Positions 45,214-58,756 of a stretch of DNA of 64,000 nt are shown piece after piece; the first letter of the stretch is position 1, and every line of letters begins with the position of its first letter. The notes under the pieces were generated by a model, which had not been told where the DNA came from, did no database searches, and saw only the letters and a program-made list of their open reading frames with translations. Position numbers and translations under genes: made by a program. Where the stretch lies: positions 23,528,273-23,592,272 of the forward strand of contig NC_079513.1 in the NCBI RefSeq assembly GCF_000801105.2, in the 5' to 3' direction. Source of the DNA: Raphanus sativus (taxonomy: Eukaryota; Streptophyta; Magnoliopsida; Brassicales; Brassicaceae).

Positions 45214-47088
45214 TTAACCGGTTGAACCAACAATCTGAGGAACTCCTGAAGAGCAAGAGTGAGTAGCATCAGGTCCTCTCTGCGTCTGTCTAGTGTTGTA
45301 GGAACCGCAGCTAGTGCACTTATGCGCGATCAAATGAAACCGAACATTCAAGTTTGAACCACAGTCATTGCAAAGTATCCATACCTAATTCAAAAACCAA
45401 TCACATTAGAATCAAAAACCATACATAACACAACAAACACACAGCCTTGGTGAATACAAATCTTCCTTACCATCTTGTCTTCGTACACTTTTGGCATTGG
45501 GTATGCAGCAACCTGCAAATGGTTAAAACTTAATAAACATAAAGAGACTATACAAAAGAGATATACGATTAGACTATGAAGCCTTTACTTACCTCTTCAT
45601 CAAGTTTCTTCCACATGTTAGACATGTCACATATGGATTTAGAACATACAGGGCATGTGTATCTACAAGATAATCTTTGTTTTATCAGTGATGACTTCCT
45701 TCATTGGTTGCATGAAAAGACTTGAGAGACTTGTGTGTTTTACCGGTTATGCAGCCCCATATCTTTGGTGCATTGTAAATGCATTGTGTGACCACATCTC
45801 AACACCGTGATATCTCTTGTGGAATCAAACAGATACTGAGAACACAAATCAAGACATTATTATGTTTTGCATTGGTTAAGAAAATTGGATTGGTATGATT
45901 CCTTTTTCACCTCAAAACAAACAGGGCAATTGTGATGCATTGCGCCTTCTACACATCGATGCTTGTCCTCCATGACTTTGGAGTAGCAACACCCTGTCCC
46001 AAGAAAACAAAAAAATAAGATGTAGAAACAAGCATTTGTGGAAACAAGGCACATAAAAGGTTTTTTGTTGTTCTCGTACGACATCTTTTGCAATGGAAGA
46101 AGTTTTCTTCTCCTCCGGTCCTATCAAAAACCAACATCATTGAGATTACTTATCCGACAATCAGTTACCAAAAAAAAAAACCACAAGACTTTTTTTTTTT
46201 AATTGGTACCTGCAAATCCCACATTCATCGCAGTGATATTGCTTCTTGGTAAGCTGAAAAAACAACCAATTTTGAATCTCATTGATACACATTCCAGTAA
46301 ATAAGAAAAGAGTGATCACTCTCTATTGAAGAAAACTTACATCATCATCAAAGAACTTGCATTTTGAGCAAAAGTACTTCCCCATACATACGCCACAACT
46401 GATGCAGTTCTGCTGGACCTGGAGAAAACAAATCACAGGTCAGCGTCAAGAAACATGTTTACAAAAAACAAAAATCTGTATGTTAAAAAAGTTGATAACT
46501 CACGTCTTGTTCTGTCTCACAAAGCGAGCAAATGACCTGAAAAAAAAAACAGAATTCAAGAAGTTGTCACAGTGAAGAAACAAAATGTTCAGAGAATTTC
46601 CGATCTGATTTCAACAAAAAAAAAAAAAAAAAAACCTTTGAAACATCATGTCGAGGGAGATCATGTCTAAGAAGCTGTTCAGTTTGAAGAGAGTCCTGTT
46701 GAAACAGAACGTAAAAACATTAGTTCCATACATAAAGCTTCACATCTATAACAAAAGCTTGTTCTTTCTTTCACATCTACACAAAAGTAAAAAAAGATGA
46801 TTTCTTAGGTACTATTAGTATTTAGATACCTTAGCTTCGTTGTGGCAGTGTCTACAATCGAAAACTTCATCACAACAAGGTGCTCTAATCTTACATCGTC
46901 TTCTGTAATGTGAGCACCTAAACTCCCACACAATCAAAGATCAAATTCAACAAAAAAAAGAAAAAAGCTTGGAACTTTAGCTTCAACAAGACGGATATGA
47001 ATGTGGTTTACCCGTAATGCCCAGATCCAATCTCCATGAGATTTGTAAGTTCTTGGTTTTGCTGATTTTCCTGGAAACCCATCTCCAT
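45214..47088 (-). CDS. RZPF34: CHY/CTCHY/RING zinc-finger E3 ubiquitin ligase (RZPF34/CHYR1 type)
   Basis: Twelve small exons on the minus strand (47088-47012, 46917-46830, 46695-46636, 46536-46504, 46418-46341, 46253-46210, 46120-46080, 45993-45911, 45835-45744, 45662-45593, 45512-45471, 45384-45214) join in frame to 292 residues. The CHY finger comes first ([59 protein letters not shown]). The CTCHY finger follows ([22 protein letters not shown]), then the RING ([28 protein letters not shown]) and a C-terminal zinc ribbon ([19 protein letters not shown]). All metal-ligand Cys/His appear present. Family members are E3 ligases; Arabidopsis CHYR1/RZPF34 (AT5G22920) acts in ABA, stomatal and drought responses. 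Synteny with DUF1635 and F8H supports orthology. Confidence 0.95.
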
Positions 47089-47617
47089 ATTTACTTAGAG
47101 CTTTGATCTTTGATGCTTCAGATTCTTTGAGAGTAACGAAAGATTGTAAAGTTAAAAATAAAAATAAACGTAAAAAATGAAGAAATGCTTTGACGTTTGT
47201 TATTAATCAGATGAGGAGTTGCAAGAAGAAAGAAGGAAGCAGGTAGATATATTTGTTTAGAATGTAATGATGATGAGAGAGGTGACTAGGCTACACGCCA
47301 GATTTTTTTTTATCTTCCACTAATCATTACATATCTGTTACTTTTTTTAATTGTTTTATTTATTAATGTTGGATACTAATGCATGCACATTTGAAAGCTA
47401 TTTTTATTTACATAAATTTAGGAGTAAAATATCTTCTTACTGGTTTGTATTTTTGGGTGAATTTGCTTCCACGTATTGTACGTTGACAAAATATTTAAAA
47501 TCCTAAACTAAGAAAAAATTTACCAAAAAAGGTTTCAAAAAAAAAAAAATTACTCTGTAATTACAGAAAAAAAAAAGAATATGCCATATGTAAACTTTGA
47601 AAGTTAAAGGTCATAAA
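47089..47617. other. Promoter-side region of the CHYR1-type gene
   Basis: GA-rich leader sequence near 47100-47290, then AT-rich DNA. No other feature is seen. Confidence 0.5.
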
Positions 47618-49491
47618 TCCCTATAATATTATTTGAGAAGTCAGTTTCCTACGTGTCGCGCTCACGTTAACTCTCACGATGGTTAATTACACGGATACCC
47701 TTAATGAATTAAAATTATTATTGTTAAATATTTTTACTGATTTTTTATTTAGTTTCTTTTTAAAATTTTCCAAATAACATATATAATAAAAATGAAACAT
47801 TTATAAAGTTTAAAAAAAATTTAAAACCGAAAATATATATGCCTATATGATATCAGTTAAATATTTTTATTGATTTTTTATTTAGTTTCCTTTAAAATTT
47901 TCTAAATAAGATATATAATAAAAAGGAAACATTTATAAAGTTTAAAAGAAATTTAAAACGAAATATATGCATATATAATAAGATTTCATTAAAAAAGAAA
48001 TTTCACAAAATAGTAATATTCCATTTAAAAACAACATAAAATATACTTTTGAAGTAATAAATACTTTATTTATATCTATATTTTCATAGTTGAAAAATAT
48101 ATATTTATATATAATTTGATTTCATAAAAGAAAATTTCACATAGATAATTTTGATATTAGTAAAATAAATATTATCTATTTTAAAACATAATTTCAAACA
48201 ATACAATTTCAAAATAATAAAAATATTTTTATATATCTATCTATTTTCTTAGATGATTATATAAAATAATTAAGTAACATAAAAAAATATTGTTTATTTT
48301 TAAGAGATATTAAATAACGAAAAATAGTTTTTAACAGTAAACATTTTTAATCAAATAATTACAAAATATTTTAAACTAAAATAACACGATATATTTTAAC
48401 AAGGTAGATATATTATATTTTATGATTATTAAAATTATATGTTTTTCTAATATTAAATAATTATTAAATTTTCTTTTACATTTATATTTGTGGAACTTAA
48501 CATAACCATAATCAAAATATGAAAGCAAATATGAATTCAGAATTTTAAGATTATTTAAAAATAAGTTTCAGTTTACCATTCAATAAATCAAAAGCATAAA
48601 ATTATTTAGAATTTATAAAATATTTTAATTACTGTAGATATTGATATGTGTTCATGAGTTTCCAAAAATATACTAGTTACTTATGTATAACTTCATAGTG
48701 ATCATTGATAAATATATGAAAGTACATGCACATTAAATGATAAATAAAAATAATTTGATATGACTTAACTATAGTAAAAATAATTATATTTCAGTTTGAA
48801 TTTGTAATAATACATGCAACTTAATATATTCACAACATGAGTAACTCGCCTATTCCAACTTATATCTAATATCATAGATTAAACTACAATAAGAATATAT
48901 AATTTTATAGTAATAATTAATTTTATGAATATAAATTATAGAATGATTCAAAATATATTAACAAATGAAAATAAAATATTAACTAATTGTTACAATTTAT
49001 TTTTTTGTAATTTATATATGTAGGCATTAGACTTCATAATATCATCATTATATTAAATTTTTGAATTTGGAATCCGACACTTTAGTTTATCTTTTATTTC
49101 ATTCTAAACACAATATATTTTAATTTATAAATAGTCATCCTAAAATATATTTGCATATAAAAGATAACCAACCAACCGAGCAACCTAAATGTAAATAATA
49201 AAATAAATCAAAATTTAATATATTTAGAATAAAATATTATATTGAATTCAAAGATATAAATGCAAACCAATATATCCAAATGATAATTAAATCGTCTGTA
49301 AAAACAACAAAACTGACAAACTATAACATATATAAAATCGAATGTCTAATTAAAGTAATATAATATTATTAATATAAACTATGCATACAATTATAAAATA
49401 ATAAAAAAATAAAATAAATAGCAATTAATTATTATAGTATATTACTTTATAAATATTTATATTCGTGTATGAGCACAGGAAAATCATCTAG
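47618..49491 (+). mobile_element. Non-autonomous Helitron-like element, about 1.9 kb
   Basis: It starts TCCCTATAATATTATTTGAG after A (47617) and ends AGGAAAATCATCTAG before T. An imperfect GTG...CAC stem precedes the terminus by about ten bases. These are Helitron-type ends, although the hairpin is degraded and a second CTAG lies at 49493-49496. The interior is extremely AT-rich with no coding frames and contains an internal near-repeat (TTATTTAGTTTC ... AAATATATATGC at about 47740-47960). Confidence 0.6.
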
Positions 49492-50177
49492 TCTAGTTAT
49501 TTTATACATATCCCTCTAAATTAGTTTCAGTATTGATTTTCTGATTGAAATGTGGGATATTTAACAACTGAAGATCAGCTCCTGTAAACAAAAGGAAAAA
49601 AAATGTCACAGTTTCATGATATTACGGCTTTTTCTCTCCCAGGCACGAAAGTCGAGGAAAAGTTTTAACCGTCGGGTTTAGTTGACTCTCTGCTTTACCC
49701 AACGTTTCTTTCTCCTTTGCAGTCTTTTATTCTCTGAAACTCCCTGCAAATTCAAAAAGTCTTACTACTTTAGAATAAACCATCGGTCCGAAGGCAGCTT
49801 CTCAACCGCGACAGAGCCCTTGACCGGAATTTCGCCGGGTTCAGCCCCGACTACGTCGGCGGGTCAGCCAGGTGCTCCGCCCCTGTGCCTCTCTGGTTCT
49901 CCCTCCGGTTTGATATTACTCACCTGATGAACGTCTCCGTGGATCTGGAATGGGACCATGACTTCATGTCAACTTTCACTTGAAGAATCTCCTTTTTTGG
50001 TTGCTATAACCTCTCTTTCTTCTCTTACCAACACCTTCAAGAGCATTTATCACCACTGAAGCATTTAATAACCTCCGCAGCACTTGTATTCAAGTATAAG
50101 AGACAAAACAACGTTTGGTTGCAATAACCTAGTACAGAGACTGGTTGGTACACTCCAGTAGCAACTTACTCAGGAGT

Positions 50178-51843
50178 ATGGCGAGAAGATACAGTAGATC
50201 TGAGAAAGGAAAGTGGCAGGCGCCGCCTGAGCTTCCCACTAAACGACCTCCGGTGCGCATACCGGCTAACGACAACAACGATCTCATTGAAGCAAATAGA
50301 CTCACAATTATTGGAAGACTGACAAACCCTCATATGCAGAAACCTATTAGAGCGGTAATCGACTTTATGGCTCAGGTTTGGAACCTAGAAGGAAGGTTTG
50401 AAGGCAGAGCATTGGGCCTGGATAAATTCCAGTTCAAATTTGAAACTGAGCATGAACTCTTACAGGTCTTGGAGAAAGGACCATACCATTATAAGCGCTG
50501 GATGCTATTGTTACAGAGATGGGAGCCGGTGGTCTCTGAAGACTTTCCCTCCAAGATCTCCTTTAATGTCAAGATACATGGAATCCCCCTCCACTACTGG
50601 TCAGAAGGTACCATCAAAACGATCGGGAAAGAGCTTGGAAAATTCACCATCAAAGATGAAAAAGAAGCTAAGATCTGGGTAGAAGTGGATGGACTACAAC
50701 CACTTATCATGAAGATGGACATTGAACTACCGACAGAGGATATCACAAAAGTGGAGTTTGAATATATAAAGATCGAGAAACATTGCTTTACATGTTTCTC
50801 CTTGATGCATGAGGAAGAAGCTTGCCCTCACAGAGATCCTAATGCACCTCCACCGAAGGAAAGAAACCTGGGGATTACACAGAGTATTGCACTCCAAAGA
50901 ATCGAGGCTGATAAGCGACGTCATGATGAGCGAAGAGGGTATAGAAGACCTGATGATTCTCGTCCTCCTACTAGATACTTTAGTGATAATCATACCCATT
51001 CTGAGAGGAACAGAGGATATGACAGAACATATCATAATCGAAGAGAGGATCAACCCAGGGAGCAATCAATACTATCAAGAACTGCTCGCTCAAACTCAAA
51101 TTACTTCCGTAGCAAGGCACCGTCCTTTGAATATCGAGCAGTGGAAAGAAACAGACCATCTTCTCATGCTTCAGAGTCTTTCCCCTCACCATCAAGGTGG
51201 CGACCTCAGGAATGTAATAGCTCCTCCAGTGATTGATACTGGCAATGCCAATAACGCCCTTGAAGTTACTCCAACAAGAACCATCAAAGACCGATTGGGA
51301 ATAGCGACTAACACAAGAATAGGTACAAACTCGGGGTCAAGGGAGCGAAGGTCAGCTCTGGAACGTTTATCTGATCCAATACCTGCGAGAAGACCACCTA
51401 GTTTTGAATCTGGCAGACTACAAGAGGCAGACAGTAGACCCGTTGAAACTATGCAGACGGAGCAGGATACAGTCGAGGAACAACTTCCTGAAGAACGAGT
51501 TCCAGCGACTCTCCGAATAGGCTCCATAACAAGAAGCAAAAGAGGAGAAATCCCGGTGGCGTCTCAGAGTAAAGCAACAACAAAGAGAAGGGTGACTAAC
51601 CCTACAAAGAAGCGTGTGCTACGAAGCCCTATTCTGAGACTCTCTCAAAGGACATCACCGGTAGCCCGCTCTGCTACAACAACAAGGAGAAAGCTAGTTG
51701 TCGAGAAAGACAAAGATGTACCTTGTAATAAGGCAGGAACGAGTCGACAACGAAGTAAGAGTGACAGACCGACTACGGTGTTTATACCGGGAATTACTAG
51801 AGGTGGGGTGGATTTTCGGCCCCATCAAGGATCTCTTCCTTAG
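50178..51843 (+). pseudogene. LINE ORF1 (DUF4283 plus zinc knuckle), one frameshift
   Basis: The frame starts MARRYSRSEKGKWQAPPELP (an in-frame upstream Met exists at 50145). It carries the DUF4283 RNA-binding region (LTIIGRLTNP, VWNLEGRFEGRALG, KISFNVKIHGIPLHYWSEG) and a CCHC-type knuckle (CFTCFSLMHEEEACPH). That frame ends at 51236. The basic C-terminal part continues in another frame to 51843, so a single frameshift at about 51200-51236 splits the original protein. It is the nucleic-acid-binding chaperone of the retroelement. Confidence 0.85.
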
Positions 51844-54616
51844 TATTACTTAGCTGGAATTGTCAGGGACTTGGGAGTGTTCAGACAATCCGGCGAATTA
51901 AGGAGATCCATAAGCATATGGCTCCTAATGTAATGTTTTTAATGGAGACAAAGAATGATGATGCCTTTATCAATAAGAAACTGATCTCCTTACGTTATTC
52001 ACAGTATTTTTCGGTTCCACCTGTTGGCCTCAGTGGTGGGCTCTCTCTCCTGTGGAACGATGATACAGATATAACAATTCTTGAATCCTCCCCCATGTAA
52101 TAGACACGAGAATTGTATATCAAGGAACCACTTCCTTTGTTTCATTCGTGTATGGAGCTCCCGCAGCGGAAAACAGAGCGGCTTTTTGGGATAAGCTAAG
52201 CGCAATAGGACAAGGCAGAGATGATGAACCTTGGCTAATCACCGGAGACTTCAACGATATTCTGAATAATGCAGAAAAGATAGGCGGCCCAGCCAGAGCA
52301 GAGGGCTCTTTTACTACCTTTCGATCTTTTGTGGCACAAAACGGCTTATGGGACCTTAAACACTCAGGGGAGCAATTGTCGTGGAGGGGAAATCGATACA
52401 CTCACTTCATACGATCAAGACTAGATCGTTCCATGAGTAACTGCTCCTGGGCAGAATCCTTTCCCTTAGGCAGATGTCGCTACTTACGATTTGAAGGATC
52501 AGACCATAGGCCTCTTCTGACCTATTTTAACAACGATAAACCAAAGAGAAAGGGAGTGTTCCGGTTCAATAGATCTCTAACGGAACAGGAAGAGGTCACG
52601 GGAGTAATAGACTCAGCTTGGAATGAATCTCCACTGGAATCAGTTATTTTAAAATTGAACAGATGCCGGCGAGGCATTATTCAATGGTCAAAGGAGAAGC
52701 AAGCTCAGAGTAACTTGGTCATCAAGCAGAACCAAGAGGCCCTAGAGGGGGCGCTGTCTAGCGCTACACCTGATGTTTTACTTATTGAGTCCCTTAACTC
52801 CAAGCTCCGCGAAGCGTACACGGCTGAAGAACAGTACTGGCAACAAAGGAGTAGGATTCAGTGGCTAAAGAAGGGAGATAGAAACACGGGTTTCTTTCAC
52901 GCGGCGACAAGAACCAGAAGGGTGATCAATTCAATCCCAGTCATTGAAGATTCTCAAGGAGGGGCAGTATATGAAGAACAACAGATTGTGGGAGTGATTT
53001 CAAGTTACTTTACACAAATCTTCACATCAAATGGCAATGCTTCTTTCAGCCAGATTCGAGGACTGCTAACTCGGAAGGTTACGCCGGAAATGAATGAGTA
53101 CTTGACTGCTATACCGAGTGATTCGGAAATTAGAGATGCAATGAGATCGATCAACGGGGGCAAGGCACCGGGACCGGATGGTTTTTTCAGCCACCTTTTA
53201 CCAATCATATTGGCATATAGTGGGCAAGGACGTCATTACGGATGTGCGGAACTTTTTCACTTCAAACCTGCTGCAGCCACAACAGAACGAGACGCATATC
53301 AGGTTGATTCCGAAGATTATGGGACCAAAAACAGTGGCAGATTATAGGCCCATTGCCTTGTGCAACACGCATTACAAAATCATTGCCAAAATACTCACTC
53401 GACGGCTTAAACCTCTACTGCCTCTACTCATATCCAACACTCAGTCCGCCTTTGTAGCAGGAAGATCTATAACCGATAATGTTCTCATCACACATGAAAC
53501 ACTCCACTATCTACGGACCTCGGAGGCAAAAAAGCATTGCTCCATGGCCGTGAAAACGGACATGAGTAAAGCTTACGATAGAATCGAGTGGAGTTTTGTG
53601 AGAGAGGTGCTACAGCAGCTCGGTTTTGATCCGAAATGGATCTCCTGGATCATGACGTGCATAGAGTCTGTCTCTTACTCCTTCTTGATCAATGGGATAC
53701 CGCAAGGTTCAGTGCTCCCATCGCGTGGCTTGCGGCAAGGCGACCCGTTATCACCGCACATCTTCATACTATGTACGGAGGTACTATCAGCTCTATGTGC
53801 AAAGGGGCAGGAAGACGGATCCTTGGCGGGGGTTAAGGTCTCCCGTAACAGCCCACCGATCAATCATTTACTCTTCGCCGACGACACTATGTTTTTTTGT
53901 AAATCTAAGGCGACGTGTGTGCAAGCTCTGAAACAGATTCTCGTGGTATACGAGGAGGTCTCCGGACAAAAGATTAATCCCATGAAGTCGGCCATTACTT
54001 TTTCGGCAAAAACGCCAGCTACGGTTAGAGCAAGGGTGAAGGATGCTCTGGGCATCTCTCTTGAAGGAGGTATCGGGAAATATTTGGGCCTTCCCGAACA
54101 GTTTGGTCGGAGGAAAAAAGACATATTTGCCCTCAATCTTGGATAGGATAAGACAGAAGGCGCATAGTTGGACTTCGAGACAATTATCGGGAGCCGGAAA
54201 ACAAATCCTCAAGTCCGTTCTCGCTGCGATGCCCTGTTATGCCATGTCGTGTTTCAAGCTCCCTATCTCCCTGTGCAATCAAATACAGTCCCTGCTCACT
54301 CGCTTTTGGTGGGATGCAATCCCGGATAAGAAGAAGATGTGTTGGGTATCTTGGGAAACCATGACGTTACCAAAGTACGCGGGTGGACTTGGGTTCCGAG
54401 ATATTGAGATTTTTAATGATGCGCTTCTTGCAAAGATAGGATGGAGATTAATCAAAGAGCCGACATTTTATTAGCTCAAGTACTGTTGGGGAAATATGCA
54501 AAGAACCAAGACTTCCTACACTGTCAGGTACCCAAGTCGGCCTCTCATGGGTGGAGAAGCATAATGGCTGGTAGAGACTTGCTGCGCCAAGGTCTGAGTT
54601 GGGTTGTTGGAGATGG
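51844..54616 (+). pseudogene. LINE ORF2 (endonuclease and reverse transcriptase), broken by several frameshifts
   Basis: The endonuclease begins LLSWNCQGLG and contains FLMETKND, ITGDFNDIL and GSDHRPLL, with a break near 52095. The reverse transcriptase has INGGKAPGPDGF (break near 53185), DYRPIALCN, KTDMSKAYDRIEW, LRQGDPLSPHIF and the catalytic FADD (about 53876). Further breaks occur near 54110-54145 and 54475. The chain enters the N gap shortly after GWRSIMAGRDLL. It is inactive. Confidence 0.88.
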
Positions 54617-54716
54617 NNNNNNNNNNNNNNNNNNNNNNNNNNNNNNNNNNNNNNNNNNNNNNNNNNNNNNNNNNNNNNNNNNNNNNNNNNNNNNNNNNNN
54701 NNNNNNNNNNNNNNNN
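54617..54716. other. Assembly gap, exactly 100 N
   Basis: A run of 100 N, the conventional placeholder for a gap of unknown size. It separates the LINE from the PTM-like gene, whose first exons are missing from the window. Confidence 0.99.
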
Positions 54717-54852
54717 GTTCCATATTCCTTACTTTAATTATATGAGCAACTATTTATTCAAGAATTGTCTAAGAATTTTCTCAAAGTGGAAACGCATATT
54801 GCTTTAATTATTTTGTTGTGAACGCTGATGAATATTTACTATTAATATGCAG

Positions 54853-55747
54853 GCTAAAATTTAATGCGAATGCAGATATTAAATACTACAGTCTCGCTGA
54901 CATTCCAAAAGTTGTAATGGTCCTCTTATCTGCAACGAACCATAGACTGGATATATGCATATATGCAAAAGCGATCTCACAATACTGGGATCTGCCCGGA
55001 GGTGTGATCTCTCATTTAAGTGCAGTGGAGACTGATTTAGCTCACATGCAAAAAGAAGGGGATGAAGAGGTGTCAGAGCTGAGTAAGCCCGATAATGCAA
55101 GTAGTTCCAGTAGAATAATATTCAATGCGCATCTGCTTCAGGCTATGTTGGCGATCCTGGTTTGGGTAGATCAAGTGAAACACAGGGGAAGAATCTGCTT
55201 GCTGGCGTTATAAACAAGGGTTTAACATTTAAACCTCACGCGTACATTAATCACTACACAAATGGAGGAATTAGCTGCATCAGCTGCTACTGCTTTGGCC
55301 TGTCCTATTGTCAGAAGAAACCCACGAGCCTGATCAACAAAAGTTTAGTAATGCCAGAAAGCTGCCTCAAGTAACATTTTGCTTCAGGTGAAAGCTTTCG
55401 TTAGTAGCCTCGAGTTTCTTCTGGCCAAGTCCTGATAAGAAGGAAATCACCAGGGAAAGGTGTGGTTGTGTCATTCTTGTAAACTCACATCAGCAAGTAG
55501 GAGAGGATGCATGCTAAATGCAGCTGTAACAGGAGCCACCAAAAGTGCTGTGAAAATCTTTGCGGCCTTTTTCCTCTGAGAACGGGGGGGGTGTGCTTTC
55601 TAGTATTGCAGCATATAACTATACCTAGAGGAAAGCTTACGTGGTCTCATTGTTGGGCCATTTCTCAATGAGAGTCTTAGGAAACAGTGGCGTAAGAAGA
55701 TAGAGGAGGCCTCACATGCAAAGTGATGAAAGCTCTCCTGCTTGAAG
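54853..55747 (+). pseudogene. Frameshifted large exon of the PTM-like gene
   Basis: A splice acceptor (TATGCAG) precedes 54853 and a donor (GAA/GTAAGT) follows 55747. Between them, the conserved protein is recognisable only by switching frame at least six times: near 55130, 55265, 55300, 55355, 55400, 55460 and again beyond 55560. Each switch fits a one-base change, and nucleotide similarity to the family stays high. Recognisable pieces include YYSLADIPKVVMVLLSA, AISQYWDLPGGVISHL and FKPHAYINHYTNGG. Downstream exons have no such damage. This could be real decay or poor consensus sequence beside the gap. Confidence 0.8.
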
Positions 55748-58700
55748 TAAGTGACGTTTTTTTCTGTTTATATTTTGAAAATAAGTGTACATTTTCTTAT
55801 CATTTGCGCTGTTTATATTTTATGTTGGCATGATATGTGGTTCATTATGCTTGTTTGCAGCTTGAGGAAAGTATTTGCAGTATTGCTTTGTCAAGCGATT
55901 GGCTTAAACTGATGGATGACTGGTTGATAGAACATTCTATGTTTCAAAGCGTTAGAGTTACTGTTGGGGCCACACAGAAACGTGGACCTGGAAAGAGGAG
56001 GCAGAGGAACCAGTCTGAAGTTACAGCCGAAGGTTCTAATGATGATAGCTTCACTTGGTGGCGAGGAGGGAAATTATCAAAAGCCATACTACTGAAGGCA
56101 GTCTTGTTGAAGCCAATGATACAGAAAGCAGCCTGGCAAGGTAAACCTTCTTTTGGCTGAGCTTTTTGTGCTTGTGGTTTTTTAGGTTATGTTGATATTC
56201 AATTTGATTTCACTCTCTGTATGATGCTAAGATGTTTGTTCTTTCATTAGGTGGTGTGAAAAAGTTTCCTGAATTTAATTATGGTGATGGTTCTTACATA
56301 CCTAAAAGAAGCAGGCGGTCTATTTGGAAAGCTGCAGTTGATAGTAGCAAAAACATTTCACAACTTGCTCTTCAGGTGTGTCTTCTATCATCAATGGTTT
56401 TTCAGATGGTTAGGTTTCTTTGTTTATTTGCTGTTCCCCTGAAACTCAACTGAATCTGGGCCAGGTTAGGTACCTTGATATGAATATAAGATGGAGTGAA
56501 CTTGTACGCCCAGAGCAAAACGTGCAAGATGTTAAAACAGGTTCAGAGACAGAGGCCAGTGTCTTTAGGAACGCTAGTATCTGTGACAAAAAGATTATAG
56601 ATAACAAGGTTAGATATGGAGTTGCCTTTGGAAATCAGAAGCACCTCCCGTCTCGTGTCATGAAGAATGTAATCGAAGTCGAGAAAACTGAAGATGGAAA
56701 CGAAAAGTTTTGGTTTGCTGAAGCATGCGTTCCTTTATATTTGACCAAAGAATATGAAGAAAGTTTGCATAAGGCCGTCCATGCGCCTTTTATCAAGAAG
56801 CCGTCAAAAAGATTATCAAAGCTACAGAGAAAGCAACTGAAAGCTTCTCGAGCAAACATATTTTCTTATCTAGCCTCTAGGAGGGATGACACTGAGAAGT
56901 GCTCTTGTGCGTCATGCCATCTTGATGTTTTATTGAGGTATTTTCTTTAGCTCTCTTCACTTTTCAAGATATTAAAGAAACTTGTGTACATTATTAACTT
57001 TTGTTCCCGTTCCCTACATGTCTACAGGGATGCAACAACATGCAGTTCTTGCCAAGGTATTACTCCTGCAATTTATGTTGTTTTGCATTTCTTGGTATCT
57101 GAATGCGTATGAACTTGCTTTTGCCTTTTGCCTTTGTTTTATCTGTTTCTTTGGACCAAGACTGAATAAGTAGATAGAGTAACAACATATACCTGAAAGA
57201 GATTCAGTTTTGTTCCATCTTTTGCATTTGGAGTCGTTTTTTCGGTGCCAAACCTTTTGAAGAAGATGCTTTGTTGAAGAATTGGTTATGATTCAAATGT
57301 GGAATCTTCTTTTTTGCCTCACAGGTTTCTGTCACAAGGAATGTACTACTATGAGCACACAACAACACACAGCTGGAAATGTTGAAACTGTGGTAACCTG
57401 CAAACGGTGCTACCTTGCAAGAGCTCGTTCACTAATCAATATCAATCACAGACATCCAACAACACCCACTGTTATGACCAATGGACAACATCAAAACGCA
57501 GTCACTCCAGTCGTTAAGACACAGACTAAGCCTCTTATTCAACAGTTACCATCTTCTAACACACGAGACAAGTCTTCAGGAGTTAAACAAATCACTCCTG
57601 ATTCTAATACGGCACCAAAGAGTCAACACAAGACATTGTCTTGGGGAGTCATATGGAGGAAGAAGAACTCGGAAGACACAGGTGCTAGCTTCAGACATCA
57701 AAATGTTGTGTTGGCTGCACAATCTGCTCAGCCTAATCCAGGACCAGTTTGTTGGATATGCAAACTCCCCTATAATCCTGGTCAAACGTATATCCACTGT
57801 ACAAACTGTGACAGTAAGAACAATTCATAATTTTATACTTTTTAAGTATTAACTATTTTGATTCTTATAAATCTAATCCTAGCATATATATGTATGCAGA
57901 GTGGTACCACATTGAAGCGATTATGCTGGAGGAGTCAAAAATCCATGAAGTTGCTGGGTTCAAGTGTTGCAGGTGCCGTCGTATACGAGTACCAGATTGC
58001 CCTTTCATGGATCCCAAACTCAAGGAAGAGAGACAGAAGAGAAATGCATTCTTCCAGCGACAGAGACATAAGAAAGGAAATAATAATACCAGAATGGATT
58101 CTGATTCCGAGATAATGTCTGAACCAAGAGACTCGGTACCCTCTACTCCCTCGTTTCCCCTTGAAGATGCGTTTGTTCCTCAGGATTTAGATGTTGAATG
58201 GAATGTCGATGGTTCTGTCCCGGAACCAGTTAGGAGACAAGTCAAACGTGAAGACAGAGAAGGGAACAATAACATTTCTTATATCGACTTCTCAATGCCT
58301 CCCGAGTCACTTTCTTGTGTGAAACCAGAACCAACATTGCCTGTCATGGATTGGGATGCATCTGACAGCAACAACAACAACAACAACAACAACATGGTTA
58401 AAGGGGAGCTAACGTTTGACTACCAAGACATGGAATTCGAACCCCAAACCTATTTCTCGTTGACCGAGTTGCTTACAGCAGATGATAGTGACCTGTGCAA
58501 TGGATATGGCTATAACGAGGATGTTTCAAGAAACACGGATAACCCAAACCCTCAGGTTGAGACAATGGAACAGTGGAGAGCGTTTCTCAGTGACAATACA
58601 AAGCCATGTCAGATATGTATGCATGTGGAACCAGAGGCTGATCTCACTTGCCAGACTTGTAATATCACAATACATTCCCACTGCTCTCCATGGGAGGAGG

Positions 58701-58756
58701 AATCTACTTGCACCAGAAGTAACTGGAGATGCGGTCCCTGCCGTGAGTGGATGTAG
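54853..58756 (+). CDS. PTM-like PHD-finger chromatin protein, 3' part (5' end lost in or before the gap)
   Basis: Readable exons are 54853-55747 (frameshifted, see separate entry), 55861-56140, 56251-56375, 56465-56937, 57028-57056, 57325-57813 and 57900-58756. The last six join with matching phases and GT-AG introns. They encode a conserved WWRGGKLSK / YGDGSYIPKRSRRSIWK / IRWSELVRPEQN block and then three PHD-type zinc fingers (starting CSCASCHLD, CWICKLPYNPG and CQICMHVEPE, the last ending WRCGPCREWM). An acidic, Pro/Ser-rich linker with an eight-Asn run (AAC repeat, about 58370-58395) lies between fingers 2 and 3. This matches the C-terminal half of plant DDT/PHD proteins such as PTM (a chloroplast-to-nucleus signalling factor) and its paralogue AT5G22760. 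The DDT domain and N-terminal PHD are not in the window. Confidence 0.88.

Larger units (their letters stand above)
49600..54616 (+). mobile_element. Decayed L1-type LINE retrotransposon, cut by the scaffold gap
   Basis: It comprises a 5' untranslated region, ORF1 (about 50178-51843) and ORF2 (about 51844 to the gap) in plant L1 order. Stops and frameshifts occur in both. The 5' boundary is approximate and the 3' end (RNase H, tail, target duplication) is lost in the N run starting at 54617. It is distinct from the truncated LINE at 6233-6780. Confidence 0.9.
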
